From: Eulemur rufifrons | Lineage: Eukaryota; Chordata; Mammalia; Primates; Lemuridae | Direction: 5' to 3' | DNA length: 64,000 nucleotides | NCBI RefSeq assembly: GCF_041146395.1 | Contig: NW_027182949.1 | Span: 300,001-364,000 of the forward strand | Part shown: piece after piece, positions 8,332-19,536 of the stretch | Numbering within the stretch: position 1 is the first letter of the stretch | Layout of the letters: every line of letters starts with the position of its first letter | Made by a program: the position numbers and the translations under genes | The notes under the pieces: model-generated | What the model was told of the DNA's origin: nothing | Databases searched by the model: none | The model's input: only the letters and a program-made list of their open reading frames with translations

Positions 8332-11300
8332 CAGCTGGGAATACACCATGGTTCTTTAAAGACCTCTATGCGTGGGCCCAGGTAACTGGCTAGTTCCAAG
8401 AAGTATGCCACAGAGCTTTTGAAATAACCACTACGTTGAGAATTATTTGCTAGTTTTTGCACCACCTTTCACCATAATTGTGATAAGGTTCGTCCGTGCC
8501 TCCTTCAACCCAAGATGGCTGGGGCGGACAAAACTATGCTGAGGCCTAGTTCACTTGGTGTTGCCGATAGTTGGTACTGGAGCCTGGCAAGAAGCCATGC
8601 TATTAAGAGTCATTCCACCATCCTTTCTCCATCATTTTAAAAGGCAGAACACCTTTTTCCAGTTATCATAAGAATGAGTTGCTGGAGGGGACGTTTTTGA
8701 GTGGGGTCGGGTGGTGCGTTGAGGGGAAGGCTCTCTGTCTGTCTGGTGGTTTGTCTTTATTATGCCCAAAGAGGAGAGGTGGGCATGTGTGTGGCAGGTG
8801 AAAAGTACGGATCCTGTTTCAGTCTTAGACTGAAACAGGATCCGCACTTTTCAGCCAGTTCCTTTACGAATCCTTTGATTCATCAGCTGGGAATCCACCA
8901 TGGCTGTCGAGACCCCTCTATGTGTGGGCCCAGGTAACTGGCTAGTTCCAAGATGTATGCCGTAGAGCTTTTGAAATAACCACTACGTTGAGAATTGTTT
9001 GCCAGTTTTTGCAGCACCTTTGACCATAATTGTGATAAGGTTCATCTGTGCCTCCTTAAACCCAAGCAGGCTGCCACGGACAAAACTATGCTGAGGCCTA
9101 GCTCCCTTGGTGTACTGATACATTTTACTGGAGCCTGGCAAGAAGCCATTTTTTTTAAGTACAATTCCACCGTCTTTTCTCCATTATTTTAAAAGGCAGT
9201 GCACCTTTAGCCAGTTAGCATAAAGATGAGTCACTGGAGCGGCTTTTTGTGTGGGGTTGGGTGTGTGTGGGAGGGCAGGCCCTCTGTCAGTCCAGTGGTT
9301 TGTTTTTATTATTCCCAGAGAGGAGAAGCGGGCATGTATGTGGCAGGTGAAAACTTTGGATCCTGTTTCAGTCTGAAACAGGATCTCCGCTTTTGAGCCT
9401 GTTCCTTTTGGAATCCTTTAATTCATCAGTTGGGAATCCACCATGGTTCTCTAGACCTCCCTGAGCGTGGGCCCAGGTAACTGGCTAGTTCCAAGAAGTA
9501 TGCCGCAGAGCTTTGGAAATAACCACTACATTGAGTATTATTTGCCAGTTTTTGCAGCAACTTTCACAATGATTGTGAAAAGGTTAGGCAGTGCATCCTG
9601 AAACCCAAGCTGGCTTCCACAGAAAAAACTACGGTTAGGCCAATCTCCCTTGGAGTTGCCGATAATTGGTACTGGTCCGTGGCAAGAAGCCATTCCTTTA
9701 AGTATCATTCCACCTTCCTTTCACAACTATTTTAAAAGGCAGAGCACCTATTGCCATTTAGCTTAAGGATGAGTCGCTGGAGGAAACGTTTTTGTGTGGG
9801 GTGGGAGAGGCAGAGCCAGGCCCTCTGTCAGTCCAGTGGTTTGTTTTTATTATCCCCGGAGAGGAGAAGTGGACATGTGTGTGGCAAGTGAAAAGTGTGG
9901 ATCCTGTTTCAGTCTTAGACTGATACAGGATCGGCACTTTTCATCCTGTTCCTTTAAGAATCCTTTGCTTCATCAGCTGGGAATCCACCATAGTTCTCTA
10001 CACCCCACTATGTGTGGGCCCACTTAACAGGCTAGTTCAAAGAAGTATGCCACAGAGCATTTGAAATAACCACTACCATGGAAATTATTTGCCAGCTTTT
10101 CCAGCACTTTTACCATAATTTTGATAAGGTTCATTTGTGCTTCCTTAAACCCTAGATGGCTTCCATGGACAAACCTATACTGAGGGTTCTCTCGCTTGGT
10201 GTTGCCAATACTTGGTACGGGAGTCTGACAAGAATCCAGTCTTTTAATTATCATTGCACCATCCTTTCTCCCTTATATTAAAAGGTGAGCAACTTTCGGC
10301 AGTTAGCATAAGGATGAGTCAACGGAGGGGATGTTTTTGGGTGGGATCGGGGTGGTTTGGGGGACAGTCCCTCTGTCAGTCTGGTTGTTTGTGTTTATTA
10401 TGCCCAGACAGGGAAGTGGATATATTTGTGGCAGGTGAAATGTGCGGATCCTGTTTCAGTTAGACTGAAACACTATCCGCACTTTTCAGCTGGTTCCATT
10501 AGAAATCCTTTGATTCATCAGCTGGGAATCCACCATGGTTCCTTAGAACCCTCCATGCATGGGCCCATGAACTGGCCTGTACCAAGATGTATGCTGCACA
10601 GCTTTTGAGATAAACACTACGTGTAGAATTATTTGCCAGTTTCTGCAGCACATATCACCATAATTGTGATAAGGATCGTCTGTGCCTCCTTAAACACAAG
10701 ATGGCTGCCACGGAGAAAACTATGCTGAGGCCTAGGTCACTTGGATTTCACGACACTTGTTACTGGAGGCTGGAAGGAGGCCATTCTTTTAAGTATCATT
10801 CCACCATACTTTCCCCATTATTTTAAAATGCACGGAAACCTTTGCAAGTTAGCATAATAATTAGTAGCTGGAGGGGACATTTTTATTTGTGGGGTCGGTG
10901 TGGGTGGGGGGCGCAGGCCCTCTGTCAGTTCGCTGGATTGTTTTTATTTTCCCCAGACCGGAGAAGTGGGCATGTGTGTGACAGGTGATAAGTTCGGATC
11001 CCGTTTCTGTCTTAGACTGAAACAGAAACCGCACTTTTCACCCCGTTCCATTAAGAATCCCTTGCTTCATCAGCTGGGAATCCACCATGGGCCTCTAGAC
11101 TGCTCTATGCGTGGGCCCAGTTAACTGGCTAGTTCAAAGAATTATGCCGCAGAGCTTTTCAAGTAACCACTACCATGAGAATTACTTGACCGCTTTTGCA
11201 GCACCTTTCACCATAATTGTGATAAGGTTCATCTGTGCCTCCTTAAACCCAAGATGGCTGCCAGGGACAAACGTGTGCTGAGGCCTAGGTGACTTGCTGT

Positions 11301-11794
11301 TGCGAATACTTGGTATGGGAGTCTGGCAATAAGCCAGTCTTTTAGGTATAATTCCACCATTCTATCTCCATTATTTTAAAAGGCAGAGGACGTATTGCCA
11401 GATAGCATAAGGATCAGTCGCTGGAGGGCACGATTTTGTGTGGGGTGGTGGGGGGCGGGGGCAGGCCATCTGTCAATCCGATGGGTTGTTTTTGTTATCC
11501 CTAGAGAGGAGAAGTGGGCATGTGTGTTGCAGGCAAAAAGTCAGAATCCTGTTTCAGTCAGGATCTGCACTTTTCAGCCTGTTCCTTTAAGAATCCTTAG
11601 ATTCATCACCTTGGAATCCACCATGGTTCTCTAGACCCCTCTATGCGTGGGCCCAGGTAACTGGCTTCTTCCAAGAAGTATGCCACAGAGCTTTTGAATT
11701 AAACAGTACGTTGAGAATTATTTGCCGGGTTTTCAGCACGTTTCACCATAATTATGATAAAGTTTGTATGTGCCTCCTTAAACCCAACATGGCT
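8332..11794 (+). repeat. sat1 satellite array, diverged monomers between L1 and the 3 kb duplication
   Basis: About six monomers of ~547 bp run head to tail, with palindromes starting near 8801, 9349, 9889, 10436, 10990 and 11540. Quality varies: the first is almost perfect, that near 9349 has a shortened centre, and that near 11540 has lost most of one arm. I see no gene or other element here. Confidence 0.92.
8801..8851. repeat. best-preserved sat1 palindrome
   Basis: The arms are 25 nt long around a single central base, with one mismatch (GTACGG against CCGCAC). With an AGTCT/AGACT core, almost the whole 51 bp is self-complementary, leaving practically no loop. Confidence 0.92.
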
Positions 11795-14700
11795 GCCACG
11801 GGCATAACTATGCTGAGGCGTAGCTGACTTGGTGTTGCCTATTTTTGTTAGTGGAGACTGACAAGAAGCCATTCTTCTAAGTATCACTCCACCGTCCTTT
11901 CTCCATTGTTTAAAAATGCAGGGAAATTTTGCAAGTTAGCATAATAATTAGTAGCTGGAGGGGAATTTTTTGGGGGGGGATCTGCGTGGGTGGAAGGGGG
12001 GCAGGCCCTTTGTCAGTTCGCTGGTTTGCTTTTATTATCCCCAGAGAGGAAAAGTGGGCATGTGTGTGGCAGGTGAAAAGTGTGCGTCCTGTTTCAGTCT
12101 TAGACAGACACAGGATCTGCACTTTTCACCCCGTTCCATTAAGAATCCTTTGCTTCATCAGCTGGGAATCCACCATGGTTCTCTAGACCCCTCTTTTAGT
12201 GCACACAGAAAACTGCCTGGTTCCAAGAAGTTTTCCTCAGAGCTTTTGAAATAACCACTACTATGGAAATTATTTGCCAGCTTTTCCAGCACTTTTACCA
12301 TAATTTTGATAAGGTTCATCTGTGCTTCCTAAAACCCTAGATGGCAGCCACGGACAAACCTATGCTGACACCTAGGTCACTTCCTGTTGCCAATAATTGG
12401 TATGGGAGTCTGGCAAAAGGCCAGTATTTTAAGTATAATTCCACCATCCTATCTTCATTATTTTAAAACGCAGAGGACCTTTCGCCAGATAGCATAAGGA
12501 TGAGTCGCTGGAGGGGACCTTTTTGTGTACAGTGTTGGGGGGCGGGGGAGGACATCTGTCAATCCGATTGATTGTTTTTATTATCCCTAGAGAGGAGAAG
12601 TGGGCATGTGTGTTGCAGGCAAAAAGTGCATATAGTGTTTCAGTCTCAGACTGAAACAGGATCCGCACTTTTCAGCCTGTTCCTTTAAGAATCCTTTGAT
12701 TCATCACCTGGGAATCCATCATGGTTCTCTAGACCCCTCTATGCGTGGGCCCAGAAAACTGCCAGGTTCCAAGAAGTATTCCACAGAGCTTTTGAAAAAA
12801 CCACTACGTTGAGAATTATTTGCCAGGTTTTGCAGCACCTTTCATCATAATTGTCATAAGGTTCGTCTCGAGATGGCTGCCATGGACAAAACTATGCTGA
12901 GGCCGAGCTCACTTTGTGTGGCCGATCCTTGGTACTGGAGACTGGAAAGAATACATTCTTTTAAGTATCATTTCACCATCCTTCTCCACTATTTTAAAAG
13001 TCAGAGCACCTTTTGGCAGTTAGAATAACAAGGAGTCGCTGGACGGGAAGTTTTTATGTGGGGTCTGGGGGCTGGTGCGGCAAGCCCTCCGCCAGTTCTG
13101 TGGTTTCTTTTTATTATCCCCAGAGAGGAGAAGTGGGCATGTGTTTGGCAGGTGAAAAGTGCAGATCCTGTTTCAGAGTATGAAACAGGATCCGCATGTT
13201 CATCCTGTTCCTTTAAGAATCCTTTGCTTCATCAGCTGGGAATCCACCATAGTTCTCTACACCGCACTATGCGTGGGCCCAGTTAACTGGCTAGTTCAAA
13301 GAAGTATGCCGCAGAGCTTTTGAAATAACCACTACCATGAGAATTATTTAACAGCTTTCGCAGCACCTTTTATTATAATTGTTATAAGGTTCATCTGTGT
13401 CTCCTTAAACCCAAGATGGCTGCCATGGACAAACCTATGCTGAGGCCTACGTCACTTGCTGTTGCCAATACTTGGTATGGGAATCTGGCAATAAGCCAGT
13501 CTTTTAGGTATAATTCTACCATCCTATCTCCAGTTTTTTAAAAGGCTTATGACCTTTCACCAGATAGCATAAGGACGAGTCGCTGGAGCAGACTATTTTG
13601 TGTGGGGTGGTGGGGGCCGGGGGCAGGGCATCTGTAAATCCGATGGGCTGTTTTTGTTATCCCTAGAGACGAGAAGGGCGAATGTGTGTTGCAGGCAAAA
13701 TGTGCGGATCCTGTTTCACACTTAGACTGAAACAGGATCTGCACTTTTGAGCCTGTTCCTTTAAGAATCCTTTGATTCATCACCTGGGAATCCACCATGG
13801 TTCTCTAGACCTCTCTTTGCATGGGCACAGGTAACTGGCTTGTTCCAAGAAGTATGCGACAGAGCTTTTGAATTAACCAGTACTTTTAGAATTGTCAGGT
13901 TTTTAGCATGTTTAACCGTAATTGTGATAACGTTTGAATGTGCCTCCTTAAACCCAAGATGGCTGCCACGGATATAAATATGCTGAGGCATAGCTGACTT
14001 GTTGATGCCTATTTTTGTTAGTGGAGACTGACAAGAAGACATTCTTCTAAGTATCATCCCACCATCATTTTTCCATTGCGTAAAAATGGAGGGAAATTTT
14101 GCAAGTTAGTATTATAATTAGATGTAGGGTACGTATTTTTTTTTCTTTTTTTGTGGGGTAGGAGTGGATGGGCGTTTCAGGCCCTCTGTGAGTTCGCTGG
14201 TTTTCTTTTATTATCCCCAGAGAGGACAAGTGGGCATGTGAAAAGTGTGGATTCTATTTCAGAGAATTAAACAGGATCCACATGGTCATCCCATTCCTTT
14301 AAGAATCCTTTGCTTCATCAGCTGGGAATCCACCATGGTTCTATATATTCCTCTATGCGTTGGCACAGGTAACTGGCTTGTTCCAAGAAGTATGCCGCAG
14401 AGCTTTTCAATTAACCAGTACGTTGAAAATTATTTGCAGGTTTTCAGCATTTCACCCTAATTGTAATAACGTTTGTATGTGCCTCCTGAAACCCAAGATG
14501 GCTGCCACGGACATAACTATGCTGAGGTGTAGCCGACTTGGTGTTGCCTATTTTTGTCAGCGGAGACTAACAAGAAGCCATTCTAAGTATAAGCCCACCG
14601 TCATTTTTCTATTGTTAAAAAATGCAGGGAAATTTTGCAAGTTAGCTTTATAATTAGTAGCTGGAGGGTACGTTTTTTTTTTTTTTTCCGTCGGGTCCGT

Positions 14701-14831
14701 GTCAATGGGGGGGTCAGGCCCTCTATAAATTGGCTGGTTTGTTTTTATTATCCCCAGAGAGGGGAAGTCGGCATTTGATGGCAGCTGAAAAGTGCGGATA
14801 CTCTTTCAGAGAATTAAACAGCATTCGCATG
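11795..14831 (+). repeat. 3.04 kb tandem duplication within sat1, copy 1
   Basis: Five to six sat1 monomers form a block that is repeated immediately downstream at an offset of 3037 bp. The block starts at GCCACGGGCATAAC in mid-monomer and ends at ATTCGCATG in a different part of a monomer. An 11 bp stretch near 14240 (TTTGGCAGGTG in copy 2) is missing here, which shifts the offset to 3048 bp. Differences are few, and about half of those I could spot are at CpG sites. Confidence 0.93.
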
Positions 14832-17800
14832 GCCACGGGCATAACTATGCTGAGGCGTAGCTGACTTGGTGTTGCCTATTTTTGTTAGTGGAGACTGACA
14901 AGAAGCCATTCTTCTAAGTATCACTCCACCGTCCTTTCTCCATTGTTTAAAAATGCAGGGAAATTTTGCAAGTTAGCATAATAATTAGTAGCTGGAGGGG
15001 AATTTTTTTGGGGGGGATCTGCGTGGGTGGAAGGGGGGCAGGCCCTTTGTCAGTTCGCTGGTTTGCTTTTATTATCCCCAGAGAGGAAAAGTGGGCATGT
15101 GTGTGGCAGGTGAAAAGTGTGCGTCCTGTTTCAGTCTTAGACAGACACAGGATCTGCACTTTTCACCCCGTTCCATTAAGAATCCTTTGCTTCATCAGCT
15201 GGGAATCCACCATGGTTCTCTAGACCCCTCTTTTAGTGCACACAGAAAACTGCCTGGTTCCAAGAAGTTTTCCTCAGAGCTTTTGAAATAACCACTACTA
15301 TGGAAATTATTTGTCAGCTTTTCCAGCACTTTTACCATAATTTTGATAAAGTTCATCTGTGCTTCCTAAAACCCTAGATGGCAGCCACGGACAAACCTAT
15401 GCTGACACCTAGGTCACTTCCTGTTGCCAATAATTGGTATGGGAGTCTGGCAAAAGGCCAGTATTTTAAGTATAATTCCACCATCCTATCTTCATTATTT
15501 TAAAACGCAGAGGACCTTTCGCCAGATAGCATAAGGATGAGTCGCTGGAGGGGACCTTTTTGTGTACAGTGTTGGGGGGCGGGGGAGGACATCTGTCAAT
15601 CCGATTGATTGTTTTTATTATCCCTAGAGAGGAGAAGTGGGCATGTGTGTTGCAGGCAAAAAGTGCATATAGTGTTTCAGTCTCAGACTGAAACAGGATC
15701 CGCACTTTTCAGCCTGTTCCTTTAAGAATCCTTTGATTCATCACCTGGGAATCCATCATGGTTCTCTAGACCCCTCTATGCATGGGCCCAGAAAACTGCC
15801 GGGTTCCAAGAAGTATTCCACAGAGCTTTTGAAAAAACCACTACGTTGAGAATTATTTGCCAGGTTTTGCAGCACCTTTCATCATAATTGTCATAAGGTT
15901 CGTCTCGAGATGGCTGCCATGGACAAAACTATGCTGAGGCCGAGCTCACTTTGTGTGGCCGATCCTTGGTACTGGAGACTGGAAAGAATACATTCTTTTA
16001 AGTATCATTTCACCATCCTTCTCCACTATTTTAAAAGTCAGAGCACCTTTTGGCAGTTAGAATAACAAGGAGTCGCTGGACGGGAAGTTTTTATGTGGGG
16101 TCTGGGGGCTGGTGCGGCAAGCCCTCCGCCAGTTCTGTGGTTTCTTTTTATTATCCCCAGAGAGGAGAAGTGGGCATGTGTTTGGCAGGTGAAAAGTGCA
16201 GATCCTGTTTCAGAGTATGAAACAGGATCCGCATGTTCATCCTGTTCCTTTAAGAATCCTTTGCTTCATCAGCTGGGAATCCACCATAGTTCTCTACACC
16301 GCACTATGCGTGGGCCCAGTTAACTGGCTAGTTCAAAGAAGTATGCCGCAGAGCTTTTGAAATAACCACTACCATGAGAATTATTTAACAGCTTTCGCAG
16401 CACCTTTTATTATAATTGTTATAAGGTTCATCTGTGTCTCCTTAAACCCAAGATGGCTGCCATGGACAAACCTATGCTGAGGCCTACATCACTTGCTGTT
16501 GCCAATACTTGGTATGGGAATCTGGCAATAAGCCAGTCTTTTAGGTATAATTCTACCATCCTATCTCCAGTTTTTTAAAAGGCTTATGATCTTTCACCAG
16601 ATAGCATAAGGACGAGTCGCTGGAGCAGACTATTTTGTGTGGGGTGGTGGGGGCCAGGGGCAGGGCATCTGTAAATCCGATGGGCTGTTTTTGTTATCCC
16701 TAGAGATGAGAAGGGCGAATGTGTGTTGCAGGCAAAATGTGCGGATCCTGTTTCACACTTAGACTGAAACAGGATCTGCACTTTTGAGCCTGTTCCTTTA
16801 AGAATCCTTTGATTCATCACCTGGGAATCCACCATGGTTCTCTAGACCTCTCTTTGCATGGGCACAGGTAACTGGCTTGTTCCAAGAAGTATGCGACAGA
16901 GCTTTTGAATTAACCAGTACTTTTAGAATTGTCAGGTTTTTAGCATGTTTAACCATAATTGTGATAACGTTTGAATGTGCCTCCTTAAACCCAAGATGGC
17001 TGCCACGGATATAAATATGCTGAGGCATAGCTGACTTGTTGATGCCTATTTTTGTTAGTGGAGACTGACAAGAAGACATTCTTCTAAGTATCATCCCACC
17101 ATCATTTTTCCATTGCGTAAAAATGGAGGGAAATTTTGCAAGTTAGTATTATAATTAGATGTAGGGTACGTATTTTTTTTTCTTTTTTTGTGGGGTAGGA
17201 GTGGATGGGCGTTTCAGGCCCTCTGTGAGTTCGCTGGTTTTCTTTTATTATCCCCAGAGAGGACAAGTGGGCATGTGTTTGGCAGGTGAAAAGTGTGGAT
17301 TCTATTTCAGAGAATTAAACAGGATCCACATGGTCATCCCATTCCTTTAAGAATCCTTTGCTTCATCAGCTGGGAATCCACCATGGTTCTATATATTCCT
17401 CTATGCGTTGGCACAGGTAACTGGCTTGTTCCAAGAAGTATGCCGCAGAGCTTTTCAATTAACCAGTACGTTGAAAATTATTTGCAGGTTTTCAGCATTT
17501 CACCCTAATTGTAATAACGTTTGTATGTGCCTCCTGAAACCCAAGATGGCTGCCACGGGCATAACTATGCTGAGGTGTAGCCGACTTGGTGTTGCCTATT
17601 TTTGTCAGCGGAGACTAACAAGAAGCCATTCTAAGTATAAGCCCACCGTCATTTTTCCATTGTTAAAAAATGCAGGGAAATTTTGCAAGTTAGCTTTATA
17701 ATTAGTAGCTGGAGGGTACGTTTTTTTTTTTTTTCCGTCGGGTCGGTGTCGATGGGGGGGTCAGGCCCTCTATAAATTTGCTGGTTTGTTTTTATTATCC

Positions 17801-17879
17801 CCAGAGAGGGGAAGTCGGCATTTGATGGCAGCTGAAAAGTGCGGATACTCTTTCAGAGAATTAAACAGCATTCACATGG
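14832..17879 (+). repeat. 3.04 kb tandem duplication within sat1, copy 2
   Basis: This near-identical copy of 11795-14831 joins copy 1 out of monomer phase at 14831/14832, where GCATTCGCATG runs straight into GCCACGGGC and skips a large part of a monomer. At its far end the monomer continues normally (CATGGTCATCCCG), so this end is the parental arrangement and the middle junction is the derived one. Confidence 0.93.
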
Positions 17880-17894
17880 TCATCCCGTTCCTTT

Positions 17895-17903
17895 AAGAAT
17901 CCT
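17895..17903 (+). repeat. 5' target-site duplication of the Alu
   Basis: AAGAATCCT, preceded by TTT, is repeated at 18241-18249. This is the same monomer position at which the L1 inserted. Confidence 0.8.
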
Positions 17904-18240
17904 GGAAGGGCGCGGTGGCTCACAGCTGTAATCCTAGCACTCTGGGAGGCCGAGGCGGGTGGATCGCTCGAGGTCAGGAGTTCGAGACCAGCCTGAGCAA
18001 GAGCGAGACCCCGTCTCTACTAAAAATAGAAAGACATTATATGGACAACTAAAAATCTATATAGAAAAAATTAGCCGGGCATAGTGGCGCATGCCTGTAG
18101 TCCCAGCTACTCGGGAGGCTGAGGCAGTACGATTGTTTAAGCCGAGGAGTCTGAGGTTGCTGTGAACTAAGCTGACGCCATGGCACTCACTCTAGCCTGG
18201 GCAACAAATTGAGACTCTGTCTCAACAAAAAAAAAAAAAA
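17904..18240 (+). mobile_element. Alu SINE, strepsirrhine type, full length
   Basis: A dimeric 7SL-derived Alu starts GGAAGGGCGCGGTGGCTCAC and ends in poly(A). The B-box GTTCGAGACC is at 17980-17989. Between the two monomers it has an A/T-rich extension at about 18022-18070 (ATTATATGGACAAC followed by AAAAATCTATATAG), which I associate with lemur and other strepsirrhine Alus rather than human ones. The right monomer begins TTAGCCGGGC. A 9 bp target-site duplication flanks it. It is a non-autonomous element that depends on L1 proteins and encodes no protein. Confidence 0.96.
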
Positions 18241-18249
18241 AAGAATCCT
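18241..18249 (+). repeat. 3' target-site duplication of the Alu
   Basis: AAGAATCCT follows the poly(A) tail, and the interrupted monomer continues with TTGCTTCATCAGC. The exact border with the tail is ambiguous by a few A residues. Confidence 0.8.
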
Positions 18250-19524
18250 TTGCTTCATCAGCTGGGAATCCACCATGGTTCTATATACTCCTCTATGCGT
18301 GGGCACAGGTACCTGGCTTGTTCCAAGAAGTATGCCGCAGAGCTTTTCAATTAACCACTACGTTGAAAATTATTTGCAGGTGTTCAGCGTTTCACCATAA
18401 TTGTGATAAGGTTTGTATGTGCCTGCTGAAACCCAAGACGGCTGCCACGGACATAACTATGCCGAGGCGTAGCTCACTTGGTGTTTCCTATTTTTGTCAG
18501 TGGAGACTGACAAGAAGCCATTCTTTTAAGTATAATCCCACCATGATTTTTCCATTGTTTAAAAATGCAGGGAAATTGTGCAAGTTAGCATTATAATTAG
18601 TAGCTGGAGGGTACTTTTTTTTTTTTGTGGTGTCGGTGTGGATGGGGGTGCAAGGCCCTCTAGATGTTCACTGGTTTGTTTTTATTATCCCCAGAGAGGA
18701 GAAGTGGGCATGTTGTTGGCAGGTGAAAAGTGCGGATTCTGTTTCAAAGAATTAAACAGGATCCGCATGGTCATCCGCTTCCTTTAAGAATCCTTTGCTT
18801 CATCAGCTGGGAAACCACCATGGTTCTATATACTCCCGTATGGGTGGGCACAGGTGACTGGCTTGTTCCAAGAAGTATGCCACAGAGGTTTTCAAATAAA
18901 AAGTACATTGAAAATTATTTGCAGGTGTTCAGCGTTTCATCATAATTGCGACAACGTTTGTATGTGCCTTGAAACCCAAGATGGCTGCCACAGACATAAC
19001 TATTCCGAGGCGGAGCTGACTTGGTTTTGCCGATTTTTGTTAGCGGAGACTGACAAGAAGCCATTCTTCTAAGTATCATGCCGCCATCATTTTTCCGTTG
19101 GTTAAAAATGAAGAGAAATTTTGGAACTTAGCATTATAATTACTAGCTGGAGGGTACGGTTTTTTTTGTGTGTGTGGGCGATGTGGATGGGGGGGGTCAG
19201 GCCCTCTGTCAGTTCGCTGGTTAGTTTTTATTATCCCCAGAGAGGAGAAGTGGGCATGTGTTTGGCAGGTGAAAAGGGCGGATTCTGTTTCAGAGAATTA
19301 ACGATGATCCCCATGCTCATCCCGTTCCTTTAATAATCCTTTACTTCATCAGCTGGAAATCCACCATGGTTCTATATACTCCTCTTTGCGTGGGAACAGG
19401 TAACTGGCTTGTTCCAAGAAGTATGCTGCAGAGCTTTCAATTAACCACTACGTTGAAAATTATTTGCAGGTGTTCAGCATTTCACCATAATTGTGATAAC
19501 GTTTGTTTGTGCCTCCTGAAACCC

Positions 19525-19536
19525 AAGATGGCTGCC
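19525..19536 (+). promoter_or_regulatory. YY1-like motif in a sat1 monomer (representative)
   Basis: AAGATGGCTGCC resembles the YY1 consensus AAGATGGCGGC. The same box occurs in many monomers, for example near 537, 1632, 10698, 18980, 22260 and 24445. In one subtype it is AAGAAGGCTGCG, which loses the ATGG core. Binding is a guess from sequence similarity only. Confidence 0.35.
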
